Source of the DNA: Monosporascus cannonballus | Lineage: Eukaryota > Ascomycota > Sordariomycetes > Xylariales | NCBI GenBank assembly: GCA_004154925.1 | Contig: QJNS01000031.1 | Span: 360,206 to 424,205 of the forward strand | Direction: 5' to 3' | DNA length: 64,000 nt | In this document: positions 39,296 to 49,032 of the stretch, piece after piece | Position numbering within the stretch: position 1 is the first letter of the stretch | Layout of the letters: each line of letters starts with the position of its first letter | The notes under the pieces: model-generated | Seen by the model: the letters and a program-made list of their open reading frames with translations, nothing else | What the model was told of the DNA's origin: nothing | Database searches by the model: none | Program-made: the position numbers and the translations under genes

Positions 39296-39716
39296 TATAA
39301 CGGCTAAACGGTTTAACCAATTATTAAACCTTAGTCGTACAGGTTTATGTTAACAGAAATATCATAAGAATCTAAGTAATAAATATAATAATATATCACG
39401 TTTCGTAATTCCAAAAATGCCTTAAATAACGATATTATATTGCAAGCTGGTGCTATCTAAACTATAGAATAATGAACGTATATATCTTAATCCGGCTTAC
39501 TGGCTTACCACCAGTAAGTTGGTAATCCGGCTCACTGGCTTACCACTAGTAAGTTAGTAATCCGGCTCACTGGCTCACCACCAGTAAATTGGTGATCCGG
39601 CTCACTGGCTTACCACCAGTGAGTTGGTGATCCATCACGTGACCTGCCCCACCACGCACTTATGGATGGGTCATGTCAGACCGTTTCTGGAGACCGTGGC
39701 CCGTTGGGTCATGACA
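39296..39716 (-). repeat. 5' LTR of E3 with four 35-bp units
   Basis: 421 bp, partner of 27,360-27,746 and one 35-bp unit longer: units at 39,492-39,631 (four copies, each starting CCGGCT). The right half is barely RIPped and retains CACGTGACCTGCCCCACC. Confidence 0.85.
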
Positions 39717-39774
39717 GCTTGGTACCGGCGTTTGTCCGGTGCTCCATAATAGGGCTCCATACAGCCCCATCACA
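39717..39774 (-). repeat. 5' LTR of E5, right part
   Basis: Completes the E5 LTR after E3: GCTTGGTACCGGCGTTTGTC through CAGCCCCATCACA. This piece is not RIPped, and the AT-rich compartment ends here. Confidence 0.85.
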
Positions 39775-40736
39775 CCAACGTAATCGTGGAACATGCCGGA
39801 CGGAAAGCGTTTTCGTTGAAGCATAAGAATTATGATGTTTTCGCTAAGCAACGGCAGACGGTAAGCTGATTAGTACGCGGATTAGTACGTATATTCGTTG
39901 TTAATTTAGTTTTATAATATCAGCTGTACTATGCCTATATCCATTAGGTCAAACTTTTCTAAAAGCCCTTGCAGACCTTATATTATAAGGCCCGACAAAG
40001 CTCTTATTATTCCCGTAATAGGAACCTGATACCCGAGATTAAGCTGGGCATCTTTGATTTTATCCGCAGCGAAGGGATAGATAACGTTTGGGTTACCCCC
40101 ATTTTTCATTATCTTTGCAATTTTGCTGATATTCGCCTTTGGCTGGCGGATGACGAAAAGAAGCTCCTGGCTAATCTTATCAAACTCCAACCTTCCGATA
40201 TTATAGCCTGGAAGAAATTATTTCCGCGGGTGGCGGATAAATTCAAATTACGCCTCCGGTCCTCTAAGCTCCGGTAGGTTAATTACTTATTTTATTGGCG
40301 TGTTAATTTTCGTATTAATTTATTTCTTTCGCCCTAGTTTGAAACACAAATTTTGTCGTTTCAGTTACTTCCCAAAAGTACCTTCGTACTTTCAGCTTAC
40401 GGTTACCGGAATATTGAAAGAAATAATTTCCTTCGGTTATAATGCCCGCAAGTTTCGTAAGTCCTGGTCGCCTTGTTTTCCCGGCCCGGCTTGGCTCTGG
40501 AATGATGCGGCAACGCGATGGCTCGAAGGAGCCGCTCTTTGTTCGGTTCCTAGGGGAAAAGTGAAGTTGGCGGTAGCATTAATAATATCCCGAAGGTTTT
40601 TCCGATTGCCCCCAAGGCGTTCGTAAACAACTTTCTCCCAAGTATATATTCGTTTGACTTATATAACATAATAAATTAAGTGGTTTGGCCATATTGGGAA
40701 ATTCGTAATTAATTTTGCTTGGTTCATAAGGCAAAG

Positions 40737-40772
40737 CGATTAATACGCAGATTAGTACGCAGATTAGTACGC
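40737..40772. repeat. Short tandem repeat GATTAGTACGC/ATACGC
   Basis: Three tandem 13-bp units of the type GATTAGTACGCA, with two more near-identical units at 39,869-39,893. Origin unknown. Confidence 0.6.
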
Positions 40773-40849
40773 GTTTAATGATAATGTTGCGTTTAAAGTA
40801 AATAAGGCTCTTAGTTCGTTATGTTTTAACGTTATTATGATTTTTACCT

Positions 40850-40925
40850 AATGGGTACCCGTGGGTGGTTAGTTCGTGGGTGGGCAGTCGTGGGTAGTCC
40901 GTGGGTACCCATTGGGTACCTATTG
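40850..40925. repeat. GTGGGTA/GGTACCC-rich minisatellite
   Basis: Irregular repeats of GTGGGT(A/G) flanked by the palindrome TGGGTACCC at both ends (AATGGGTACCCGTGGG ... GTGGGTACCCATTGGGTACC). No gene. Confidence 0.55.
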
Positions 40926-41490
40926 CAGACCCTAGTTTCTGCTGGGCCGATTTAAGGGAACCTCGCGAGCACTTGGCCGTCCATGAGACTTTCCGTGGCA
41001 AGTGTGTTTATTTCTGTATGTCTTATGACATATATTGCATTTCGTTTGAAATTTAAATTTGCTAATCATTGCGGAAGTCTTACATGGCTCAACAGAAGAA
41101 GTTGAGATCGATTGACGATATAATGTCGTTAGCAAACGACGCACGTGATTCACTCGCGACAAGAGAGAAAGTTGGCCCGATGAAAAGCCGAGGACCATTG
41201 CACAAGGCAGTCCCTACGTCTTTATCACCGATAACAGGTATTCCCCACCGGCTTTGACCTGTTCTAGATTAATGTCCAAAATCGAATCAGAAAACTTATA
41301 TCAAAGTCGCTAGAAGATACCTGACAGGGATATTAATATTCGACCTGATATACACTTATTCTTAGTTCTCCAGCAGCGGATGTCTACTTGGTGACTAACA
41401 GCTATGGAAGAGAAATTAACACCGTATTCGTCCTCATTCTTGAACCTCCCCACTAATAGAACGAATCCTGCTGATGCAAGCGGTATTGGG

Positions 41491-42342
41491 TTACCCCAGA
41501 GACTTAGCCTTGCTGGCTGACCCTGTGGAAGACTGAGATCGTGACCGATGCTGTTTGCCTGGTAGAATAAGCAAATATTCATGGCCGTCCGGTAGGTCGC
41601 CGAGGGGCCAGTCCCACTCTTGTCGAATTAAGCTTAAGGCTTTCAGTGGGTCTTCGTGATCTACGAAAAACTTGGTATTGACGCCCGAGATAATGCCAGC
41701 CGCATTTTGAGGCTCGAAAAGGATGCCACGAAGCTGCGCTTCCTTGATGTACGGTATCGGCGAAGCCTTCATAATCGCATCGGCATTTTGACGAATGAAG
41801 TCCATAGAAATCTTTTCGATAGTTCCTGCAAAAAGTTAAAACCAAATATTGCTGAAGGAATTTATACTTATTTCCGAAGCATTTCGCAGCTGTTAAACAT
41901 GCAGCCGGATGGGAGCTCATGATGCCGTATACGTCGTCCTTATCCAGCCTAAGTAATTTCAAAAGGCCGCCTGCAAGCCCACGTTCACGATAATCTTTGT
42001 GCACGACCAGCTGGGTAACCCAACAGACAACACTGCCGTTATACATCCAGCGGCACACGAAAGCGTTTCCAGCCATATTCCCATCAACAGTAACCCTGGT
42101 ATAAGAACAGGCGGTGGGGTCAGGTAGGTACTGGTCTCGTAATCGGCGGACGCTAAGTTTGACGGGTTTTCTTACCAGAAAGATATTAGACAGAAGGAAA
42201 AAGAGTATCGAATTACCTTACCTGGTTTATGGGAATCCTTGTTCCAAATTCCGTAATTCTCATTAAAAAGCACCGCCGCCTCGGCCAACATTTCATCCGT
42301 GACCTCGTCACCGTCAAACGTCTCATATAATTGTTTGGACAT
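41491..42342 (-). pseudogene. GNAT-type N-acetyltransferase gene, apparently broken at both splice junctions
   Basis: The minus strand encodes a GNAT-like protein in three blocks. Block 1 from ATG at 42,342 reads MSKQLYETFDGDEVTDEMLA and LFNENYGIW. Block 2 (about 42,170-41,868) reads KPVKLSVRRLRDQYLP then MAGNAFVCRWMYNGSVVCWV, TQLVVHKDYRERGLAGGLL (the acetyl-CoA-binding motif, V-V-x-x-x-Y-R-x-x-G-x-[AG]) and MSSHPAACLTAAKCFG. Block 3 (41,825-41,491) reads MDFIRQNADAIMKASP, FVDHEDPLKAL and WPLGDLPDGHE, and ends Arg/Ser-rich. GT-AG introns of 51 and 42 nt fit between the blocks, but the phase is off by one at each junction in opposite senses, so the predicted mRNA does not read through. A longer ORF upstream of 42,342 is probably untranslated. 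Substrate unknown. Confidence 0.65.
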
Positions 42343-43180
42343 CTTGTTTCTCCTCCTATGGTCCTGTTCCCAAGAACTCTCAATAGTTGCAACAAGAGGA
42401 GGTTCTTGGTCGAACTTGACTGCTGGACGGACCCTCGTGGTTTGCAAACTTGTACGTAGAGAATTCGAATTCGAGGGCGCACCGGAAGGCCCTAGCGACT
42501 TATATGAGGGGCTTGCAGCCTGCTTCTCCATGATCGAAATATCGAAGCGTGGTAAACTGCTGGAAGGAAGGTAAGACTCGTTATCTTTGGAAGTATAGAT
42601 ACTTCCCCGCTTCGTTAGGTAGTGCCCCGCGCAGGGGTTCGGTAGTTTCCGCCGCATTAATGGCGTTGCAAGCGGAAACAGATTCCCTGTCTGGCGTATG
42701 GGTCAAAGCGTCCTGCAGCATGCCAGTATCTTTGCGCTAATGCATACATATTACGGCAAAATATTTTCCTATTTAGGAAATACCTTTCAACTACTTGGCT
42801 TCATGTACAGCCTGACAACGTTATCTAACGTTAAAACATTCTGAACTTCAGGCTATCAAAATCAAACAAAAATCCCTGAATACTAGCGCAAAAAAGGGGA
42901 CCTATAGATCCATGTCTGTTGAATAAGCCGATGTACATATGTACCTAATATAGGTATCCACCACCTTACCTATCCAGGTACACGTACATGAGCACGCTAT
43001 GTACGTAGCCCACGCTGGCGCTCGCACCAGCATGCCTACACGGACAGGAGCAGGAGCGTCTGCCCCAGCCGGAGCACGAGCCGAACCTCACTCCTCCATA
43101 CGAGTCCCATCACCACATTATTTTGCTTATGCTCGAGGTTATTCAGGCATTCTGTCCATAAACGAGACAAAAACAAGACT

Positions 43181-44780
43181 ATGGCACACATTCCGGACGT
43201 CCGGCCTTATAAGCGGAAGCGAGACTTAACCGACGACAATGGCAGCCAGATTGGCCACGTTCCTGATGATATACCGCAACCTCCCCATCTTGAGCCAGGT
43301 ACGTCACAAATGACCTATATACGGGTTATTGAGGAGGGAAGGAAGCGCTACGGTGCTTAAATACATGCATCTCAAGTTGCTGCTATAGGGAAGAGTTAAC
43401 CGATACTTGACAATTGTTTCCTTTTCCCTAGCGGGATACTTCGCTGCGTCCACAACTTTGTATAGTTCCTTTGGGCCAGCCTGAACTTTATTTCGTCGCC
43501 GCTTTCCCTTTGCATAAACGAACACAAGCTAGTACTGACTGTCGGGCAACAAAGGGCCTATTAATTTTCTGTCGAAAGCCCATCCAGCCAAATTTAAGCT
43601 GATTCAAGGCGACGGGGAGATATTATCCGAAGCGTTAGCCCTAATTAATGAATACGTAGGTAAGCATCGCAGATCCCGATCGTTTCCAGGTATGCGGGGT
43701 TCCTAAGATAGCTAACGATGAAATAAGGCCGTTTTGAATAGGCATGAAAGTCTTGCGGCGAACCTAGGCGCAAAGCTTATGGGACCTCGTATTTCTAGGG
43801 CCATGGAAAGCATCTTTGATGGCCAAATTAAGACAACCCCCCCTCAAAGCACGTTCAGCGGCGATTCCATCACATGGTTTGATATTGTCGAATTTGCCAA
43901 GACCAAGCCAAATGAGTTTACGCTGACCAACACGCCTACCGGCTCTCGGTCCTGCCAATTCTCCCTAAAGGGTATCAAGGTTGAAATCAGCGAAGACGAC
44001 TGGAAGGTCATAATATCCGGAGCGGTTGACGGGTTTATACTTGCACCGAGACAGATCTATGAGGAAGATGAAGTCGCTGAGCTCGTGACCCTTAGAGTGG
44101 TTAAGGAGCGGCTAGGGGTCTTGATAAAGTCAGCCGATCAAGTGGCGGAAGATGGCCGGCAGCTTGGTTATCAGCTGACGGCTCGGGAAAGGCCATTACT
44201 GACCGCCGTTCGTTAAAGGTAGCATCTGGGTCAGGCTTCCAACCTATCAACCAATTCCGATTGCAGGCCAACCGGGATTCCGATTTGTACGCCGATCTGC
44301 TCCAGCAAGTCCTTACTCCTGCCCTACCTTCAGGTCACCGTTCCTCTTCGGCGAGCTCGCTGAACGCGCTCACTATGGCCAAAGCATCGCTAACAATAAT
44401 GCCGCAGCAACCGTCCGGCAGTCGTCCGTCCGGAGTCAATTCGGCGGTACGGGATTCGGACGAGGAAAACCGGGCGTTGGTAACACCGAAAATCGAAAAG
44501 CTGGAAAGCGGGACTCCCATACAACCCGTGCGACAGGTGCCGACGGCTTAAGATTAGTTGCATCAAAAACCGGACCGCCTGCCAAGGGTGTACCAAAAAG
44601 CACGGCAAGTGCGGGTGGAAAGCACTGACGGAGGAGGAGATGGCGCGGCTCAAGGACGAAGCGAGCAGAGAGTGTGGTGGTGACGGCGACGAATCCAGGG
44701 CTTTCGGTTCGGGATCCCAAACCGGCCCCTACGACCCCGTACGAATACGGTCGTGGCCGACGGAGACGACTCGGGTATGA
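43181..44780 (+). pseudogene. Zn2Cys6-motif protein of a lineage-expanded fungal family, frameshifted
   Basis: Exon 1 (43,181-43,298) starts MAHIPDVRPYKRKRDLTDDN; exon 2 (43,555-43,655) FKLIQGDGEILSEALALINE; exon 3 from 43,728 AVLNRHESLAANLGAKLMGP, SITWFDIVEFAKTKPNEFTL and KGIKVEISEDDWKVIISGAV. The intron 43,656-43,727 has a GCTAAC branch site; the first intron (43,299-43,554) is less certain. At about 44,185 the frame shifts (GKAITDRRSLKVASGSGFQP continues it) and at about 44,525 it shifts back. It then reads CDRCRRLKISCIKN, RTACQGCTKKHGKC (44,529-44,612), spacing C-x2-C-x6-C-x6-C-x2-C-x6-C, a GAL4-type zinc cluster, here C-terminal rather than N-terminal. I recall abundant unnamed hypocrealean relatives. 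Likely nuclear; target unknown. The two compensating shifts point to decay or indel errors. Confidence 0.6.
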
Positions 44781-45282
44781 GCGGGGCCGGATCGAAAACA
44801 GCGGTCGGGAGATATTCCGCCGACATAGGGAAAGCGCTGGAAACACACCTCGCAAGCCAACCCCAGAGACATGCGACAAACCCACACGCGCAAAGGGGCT
44901 GAAGGAGCATACAGAAGTACTTGTGGATTTCTTTTCACGACATACCTTGTTTAATTTTCAGACGTATTATTAGGTTATCTTCTTCTACGCTGAAAGCGCG
45001 TAACTTATTAGAAATAATTGCGGGCTTTCGATGCCTCCGTCGCGGGCGACCGTGTTTGGTACTACACGCGTCCTACGTAAACTGCAATATATCGCGAAGG
45101 ACCCGGGATCAGCAGATCCTCCGTCGGACACACCATAGGAGGATGGCGGGGGCGACCGCCTGTGATTATGACCAATTAGGCCTCGCTCTGGGCAGCTGGG
45201 TACTGCCCTCACTGCAGGCAGCTAGCCTCATACAACTATTCAGCTCGTCCTTTCCGTTCTGATATCAACCCCATCAGCCACG

Positions 45283-45959
45283 TCAAATTACTGTCATAAT
45301 CGCTCGCAACATCGCATCGTCATCCGACAGCGCTTGCGAAAACGCATCCCAACGTCCAATCATCTCCTTGAACACGGCAGCCATGCCTCGCGGATCGTCC
45401 TTGAAGAACTTCATCTGTCTCGGCCCGGGGACATAGGTATCGGCCACGAGGTCTGGATGCAGGCGAGGAGTGGCAAGGGTAGGACTCAGGCGTCCCGTGA
45501 CTGCTGCAAACAGGGCCCATTCCTCTCGGAATATTCTACGGGTGCGGAGATGCTCTGCCTTGGCAACGACCTTCGTTTGGTCGAAAGAATACTTCCCGTC
45601 TGCATTCTCCGTCGTAAGGGTGCTGGCGTCTGTGTCAGTGCAGGCACGGCGTGCGAACTCGTCGATCAGGGAGCCCATAGGTTGCTGGGACGTGTCGAAC
45701 CCAGGCAACAGAGTATTGCTAACAAAAACCAGACATGTTAATACACAGCACAGCTGGAATGGCGGAGGGATGAGGAGGGTACCGACAAGTTGGCGCAGAT
45801 AACGCAGCTCTTGACCAAATCTTCCTAGGATAAGGTGCACTCGATGCTGACAGTATCACGGGGGTGGTATTGGAGGGTGATGCGACTGGGATCGTAGGAC
45901 TGCATATGTTGTCGGAATGCCGCAATTTGTACCGTGCCGATCGCCTGCTTGGTCGCCAT
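45283..45959 (-). pseudogene. Unknown paired gene, copy 1 (minus)
   Basis: From ATG at 45,959 the minus strand reads MATKQAIGTVQIAAF, MQSYDPSRITLQYHPRD and TVSIECTLS, then TAG (45,827-45,825) after exactly 44 codons. Downstream in another frame a 185-codon stretch (45,840-45,283) includes FREEWALFAAVTG, VADTYVPGPRQMKFFKDDP and RGMAAVFKEMIGRWDAF. The same blocks occur in order in copy 2 at 46,568-47,045, in the opposite orientation, so both strands' readings are supported by paralogy. No family recognised. A frameshift or an intron must join the parts. Confidence 0.5.
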
Positions 45960-46567
45960 TATGCTTCACAGTGTAGATTGGTAACGAAGAGATCCGGAAC
46001 GGAGTCGTACAATATGGAAGGGATAAGCGCGGACAAGCTCTGGCTCTTCCCAGATAACTGGCTGCGGGTGGGGAATGGTGATGGTGATGGATCAGGGTTG
46101 AAATTGGGTGTTAAAACGAGGTACCGGAAGCAGGGAGGAATTGAGGTGCACGCGTCTCGGTTTCAAAAATTAACGGGGACGAATAATGCGGCAGAAACCT
46201 ACACCGCTTTCCTAAGTTGGTGTGGCAGAATTTTCTCACCGCCTTCCTACTTAAACCTTGCCGCCTGAAGCAGTTGTGGATCCCTTCCGAAGCCATATGC
46301 GGCTGCGGACGACAAGCCAGAGAGCTGAGACTCTGGCGGAATTCTACGCTCTCAAGGCGACTCTCAAAATGTGGATCGGCAAGAGAGCTAAAGACCTATG
46401 GAAATCCGGCTGGCAGACAGTTATTGATAGCTCCTGCGTACCTGGCATCAGGATAGCTGACCAATTACCTCCAGTCTGCCGCCGTCTACCCCGCCATTTA
46501 CCCCGCCATCTACCTTTGCATTCCAACTCCCTTCTCGATCACTTGACCTTAAGAAATCGCAGCAACA
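45960..46567. other. Divergent intergenic region between the paired genes
   Basis: 608 bp between two opposed start codons; a shared promoter region is plausible. Open frames here (one plus, 45,864-46,268, overlapping copy 1 antisense, and 46,258-46,626, overlapping copy 2) contain no recognisable motif. 46,280-46,430 reads AETLAEFYALKATLKMWIGK, possibly part of an unknown gene. Confidence 0.35.
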
Positions 46568-47045
46568 ATGGCGGTACAGCAACCCGTCAGCCTGGTTCGG
46601 ATCGCGCTGCGGAGACAGCTTACTAGTACTCTCAATTTAAGCGACTTCAATCTGCGGGTCCACCCTTCCAAGACGGCCAGCATTTATTGCACCTTGTCCT
46701 AGGAGGACATCGTTAAAGTCTGCGCCATGGGGTTTCTCAACATGAATGGGCTTACCTCGCTGCAGCCTGCTGTCAGGCGGAGACGACCTTTGTAGCTCGT
46801 ATGAATGATGTTATGGATGATGTCATGGCTGATACCTGGAACCCGGAGCCCGGACAGTTAGCATTTTTCAACGATGACCCGCGAGGTATGGCTGCCGATT
46901 GGAAGGAATGGTGGGGCGCTGGGATGCGTTCCTGACATTGCTTTGCGAGAACGGCGACAAATGTTGCGTTGAGCTGGACGCGGGGACTAGTGTCCTGCCA
47001 GTATCGGTAATCAAGGCAGTGGCTGCACTGATATACGTAAAGTAA
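46568..47045 (+). pseudogene. Unknown paired gene, copy 2 (plus)
   Basis: From ATG at 46,568: MAVQQPVSLVRIALRRQL, LNLSDFNLRVHPSKTASIYC, TLS, then TAG (46,700-46,702), again after 44 codons, followed in frame by EDIVKVC. Later frames give HEWAYLAAACCQAETTF, VMADTWNPEPGQLAFFNDDP, RGMAADWKE and, after a one-base shift, MVGRWDAFLTLLCENGDKC, ending at TAA 47,045. Paralogue of copy 1 with a shorter middle. Function unknown. Confidence 0.5.
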
Positions 47046-47551
47046 ATGGGACTGCCTACATACTCGACTACTTACTGCACCAATCGGATACCGATCTTTT
47101 CGTCGAAACCTTGCACGCCGTAAGCACTAGATCGCAATGAGCATGCCTAGGTAGCTCGGGAAGACGCCAGCGATGGACCGCTGAGAAATTGTGGGCTCGG
47201 AAAGAAGGCAAAGTCCCAGCCAATTTCATTGGGGAAACCTAGCCCCACCTTGACTCTCAATACCCATTTTCGCATTGGGTATGATACGGTATTGTAGAAG
47301 AAATGTAAGAGATCGCGGCTGGCAAACGGGCATGACAAGAAGAAAATATAGCCCGAATAGGATGGCTTTCATAGAAACCCTAGTTTCAGGAAGGTATTAT
47401 GCATGTGTGCATGAGAACATGGATCTTAGGTTACTCAGGTACTACTAGTGTGGGCCCAATAGTATGCATGTTCAAAGTGCCCAGGTGCCCAGGTGCCTAA
47501 GGGTGCCCATATCCGATATGCCGACATTTGCAATCGGGGTCGGAGTTGATA
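47046..47551. other. Intergenic, no gene seen
   Basis: No credible coding frame. Around 47,480-47,510 there is a short direct repeat GTGCCCAGGTGCCCAGGTGCC. Confidence 0.5.
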
Positions 47552-47553
47552 TA

Positions 47554-48907
47554 CACTAATGGATCAATTGGATCCGTGCGCTCGGACATCTCCACCTCCC
47601 AACTCCGACCTATATTACCACCCCCTATCGTTTCTAAATACAATAACTCAACAACCACAACATGGATTTGGATGAGGCTGCTTCCGTTTTCGTCGCCGAC
47701 CGTCGCCCTAACGAGGAATTCAGTCCGGAAGCGGGCCTTCATGATTGGGGCCGTGGCTGCGGGTGCAACCCAGACCCGAGTGGCCGCGGCTATGAGGACA
47801 GAACGTCAGCGAGTCGGGGAACAACTTCAACGCTTTATCACATACAGAACGGTCCATAACCTGCCACGGGGACACCGTCAGCGGGTAATTCGAGGTCGCC
47901 TAGCCTCACATCTCCATCAACTAGGCCGTCGCTACCCTCGGGATACGTACCGCGACTTCCAAAGGAAGACGGGTACCAATATCAGCCGGTCAACGATAAG
48001 GCGCTTTTTCCGTACATTCGCTTTAAGGAAATGGCGCGCGGCGAAAAGAATTAACCTTACGGCCGATAACGCACGTAAGCGTTTAAGGTTTGCCAACGTA
48101 GCCCTTAAACGGCGCAACAAAAAATACCTTCTTTTGATCCTGTCGTCTGACGAATGTTCCGTACAGAACGTACCCGGATATCCAGGCCAATGGGTGCTTC
48201 GTTTATCGTCGGAACGCTACAGGCAGGACCTGGTAAATCCGGAGGTCCACGGGAAGGCTGCCTTTTCCATCATGGTCTGGGGGATGATGTAGCAACGCAA
48301 CGGGGAAGGCGGTCTCTCTCCCATCGTCCTTTGCGAGGGAGATCCGGACTCGCCCGGCGGTGGAGTGACTTCTCGGCGTTATATCGAAGCCCTCGAGCGA
48401 GGTTTCCTTCCCCTCTACGAAGCTGGTGATCCCTTTATTCAAGACAACGCTCTAATACACAAAGCTACCGCCGTCAAGGAGTTCTTCGAGAGACATGGGA
48501 TTTGGGTACTCGAATGGCCGCCACACTCGCCCGATTTGAACCCAATCGAACACCTTTGGCGCTCTTTAAAGGACAGAATCTACGAGATCGAGCCCGAATT
48601 CGGATATCTACTTAATAACGAAGAAAACCGCCACCGCGCGTTCGAGATAATTGAAAACGCGTGGTCACAGTTGGATCCCCGCCTTGTAGTAAAGCTTATT
48701 AAGTCACTCCCCAATAGATTAAGAGCCGTTCGTCGCACTCGGGGATGGTATACACGGTTTTGAAGCCCAGCTTTAAAGCTATATCATGATGTATATAGCT
48801 TCTTAATTGGATGCGTTTTGATAAAGATATGTATTATTGAAGTTATAGGGTTAATATAGGGGGTGGTGGATTAATGGGTGCGCACGGATCCAATTGATCC
48901 ATTAGTG
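47554..48907 (+). mobile_element. Tc1/mariner transposon, complete ends
   Basis: 1,354-bp element with perfect 28-bp terminal inverted repeats (47,554-47,581 and 48,880-48,907; start CACTAATGGATCAATTGG) and TA target duplication (47,552-47,553; 48,908-48,909). It carries one transposase gene with two lesions. It lies 125 bp upstream of the HNH gene start, so it may have altered that promoter. Base composition is normal; no RIP saturation. Confidence 0.93.
47662..48763 (+). pseudogene. Tc1/mariner DD34E transposase, one frameshift and one TAG
   Basis: Begins MDLDEAASVFVADRRPNEEF, then after a one-base loss near 47,731 continues AFMIGAVAAGATQTRVAAAM (helix-turn-helix) and STIRRFFRTFALRKW. Catalytic blocks: SSDECSVQNVPG (first Asp), FIQDNALIHKA (second Asp) and HSPDLNPIEHLWRSLK (Glu), with 34 residues between the second Asp and the Glu, hence DD34E. 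TAG at 48,290-48,292 interrupts FSIMVWGMM-stop-QRNGEGG where relatives would carry Trp or similar. About 366 codons in all, close to a full-length transposase. Inactive as read, though two point repairs would restore the frame. Confidence 0.88.
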
Positions 48908-49032
48908 TATTTGACATACTCGCTTGTCGTCGCCTTCTTTGTCTTTCCAAGCGCCAGTTTACCTCGTAAACGTCTGTGCTTATCTTATCCTCGCACCTTT
49001 CTGACTTCCGCTTTAAGCCTTAACAAGACAAA

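Larger units (their letters stand above)
27360..39716 (-). mobile_element. Ty3/gypsy element E3, split by E4
   Basis: Same family as E2. LTRs are at 27,360-27,746 and 39,296-39,716; the target duplication GCTTG is exact and lies in the LTR of E5. Minus-strand coding: gag at 38,700-39,010, CCHC zinc knuckle at 38,390-38,431, and RNase H at about 35,380-35,680. Removing E4 (28,548-34,148 plus one TATAT) restores collinearity with E2 at about 15,625. The minus-strand purine tract AAAAGGAGGAGATCG adjoins the 3' LTR. All frames are RIP-broken. Confidence 0.87.
21070..39774 (-). mobile_element. Ty3/gypsy element E5 (family 1), split by E3
   Basis: Minus-strand relative of A and E1. The 3' LTR is at 21,070-21,257 and is preceded on the minus strand by the purine tract GAGAAAGGTAAGGAGTAA. 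The body covers 21,258-27,224 (pol then gag). The 5' LTR begins at 27,225, is interrupted at 27,359 by E3 and finishes at 39,717-39,774. Without E3 the element is about 6.35 kb. The outer flanks (ATAAG left, CCAAC right) do not match, so the element may be recombinant or the locus rearranged. It forms the right edge of the AT-rich compartment. Confidence 0.8.
39775..41060. other. Compartment edge; no gene that I can support
   Basis: Base composition rises from here. Two open frames on the plus strand, 39,969-40,277 (102 codons, containing KLGIFDFIRSEGIDNVW) and 40,300-40,626 (108 codons), have no recognisable domain and no clear splice signals; the first may be a relic of an unknown gene. The motif GATTAGTACGCG recurs at 39,869-39,893 and 40,737-40,772. 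Confidence 0.4.

Noticed and set aside
39492..39631. CRISPR-like array of 35-bp repeats
   Set aside because: The units are directly adjacent with no spacers, and lie inside a eukaryotic LTR.
41579..41700. C-terminal half of the 165-codon minus ORF of the GNAT gene
   Set aside because: Beyond KCFGNKYK it reads out of frame; the true continuation is the frame starting MDFIRQNADAIMKASP.
44436..44885. 149-codon minus ORF and other long frames at 44.3-45.2 kb
   Set aside because: Antisense to the zinc-cluster gene; Arg/Pro/Ser-rich, no motif.
47528..47700. Upstream part of the 254-codon plus ORF before the transposase
   Set aside because: It covers the inverted repeat and reads SNSTTTTW-type filler; the true N-terminus is in the neighbouring frame from 47,662.
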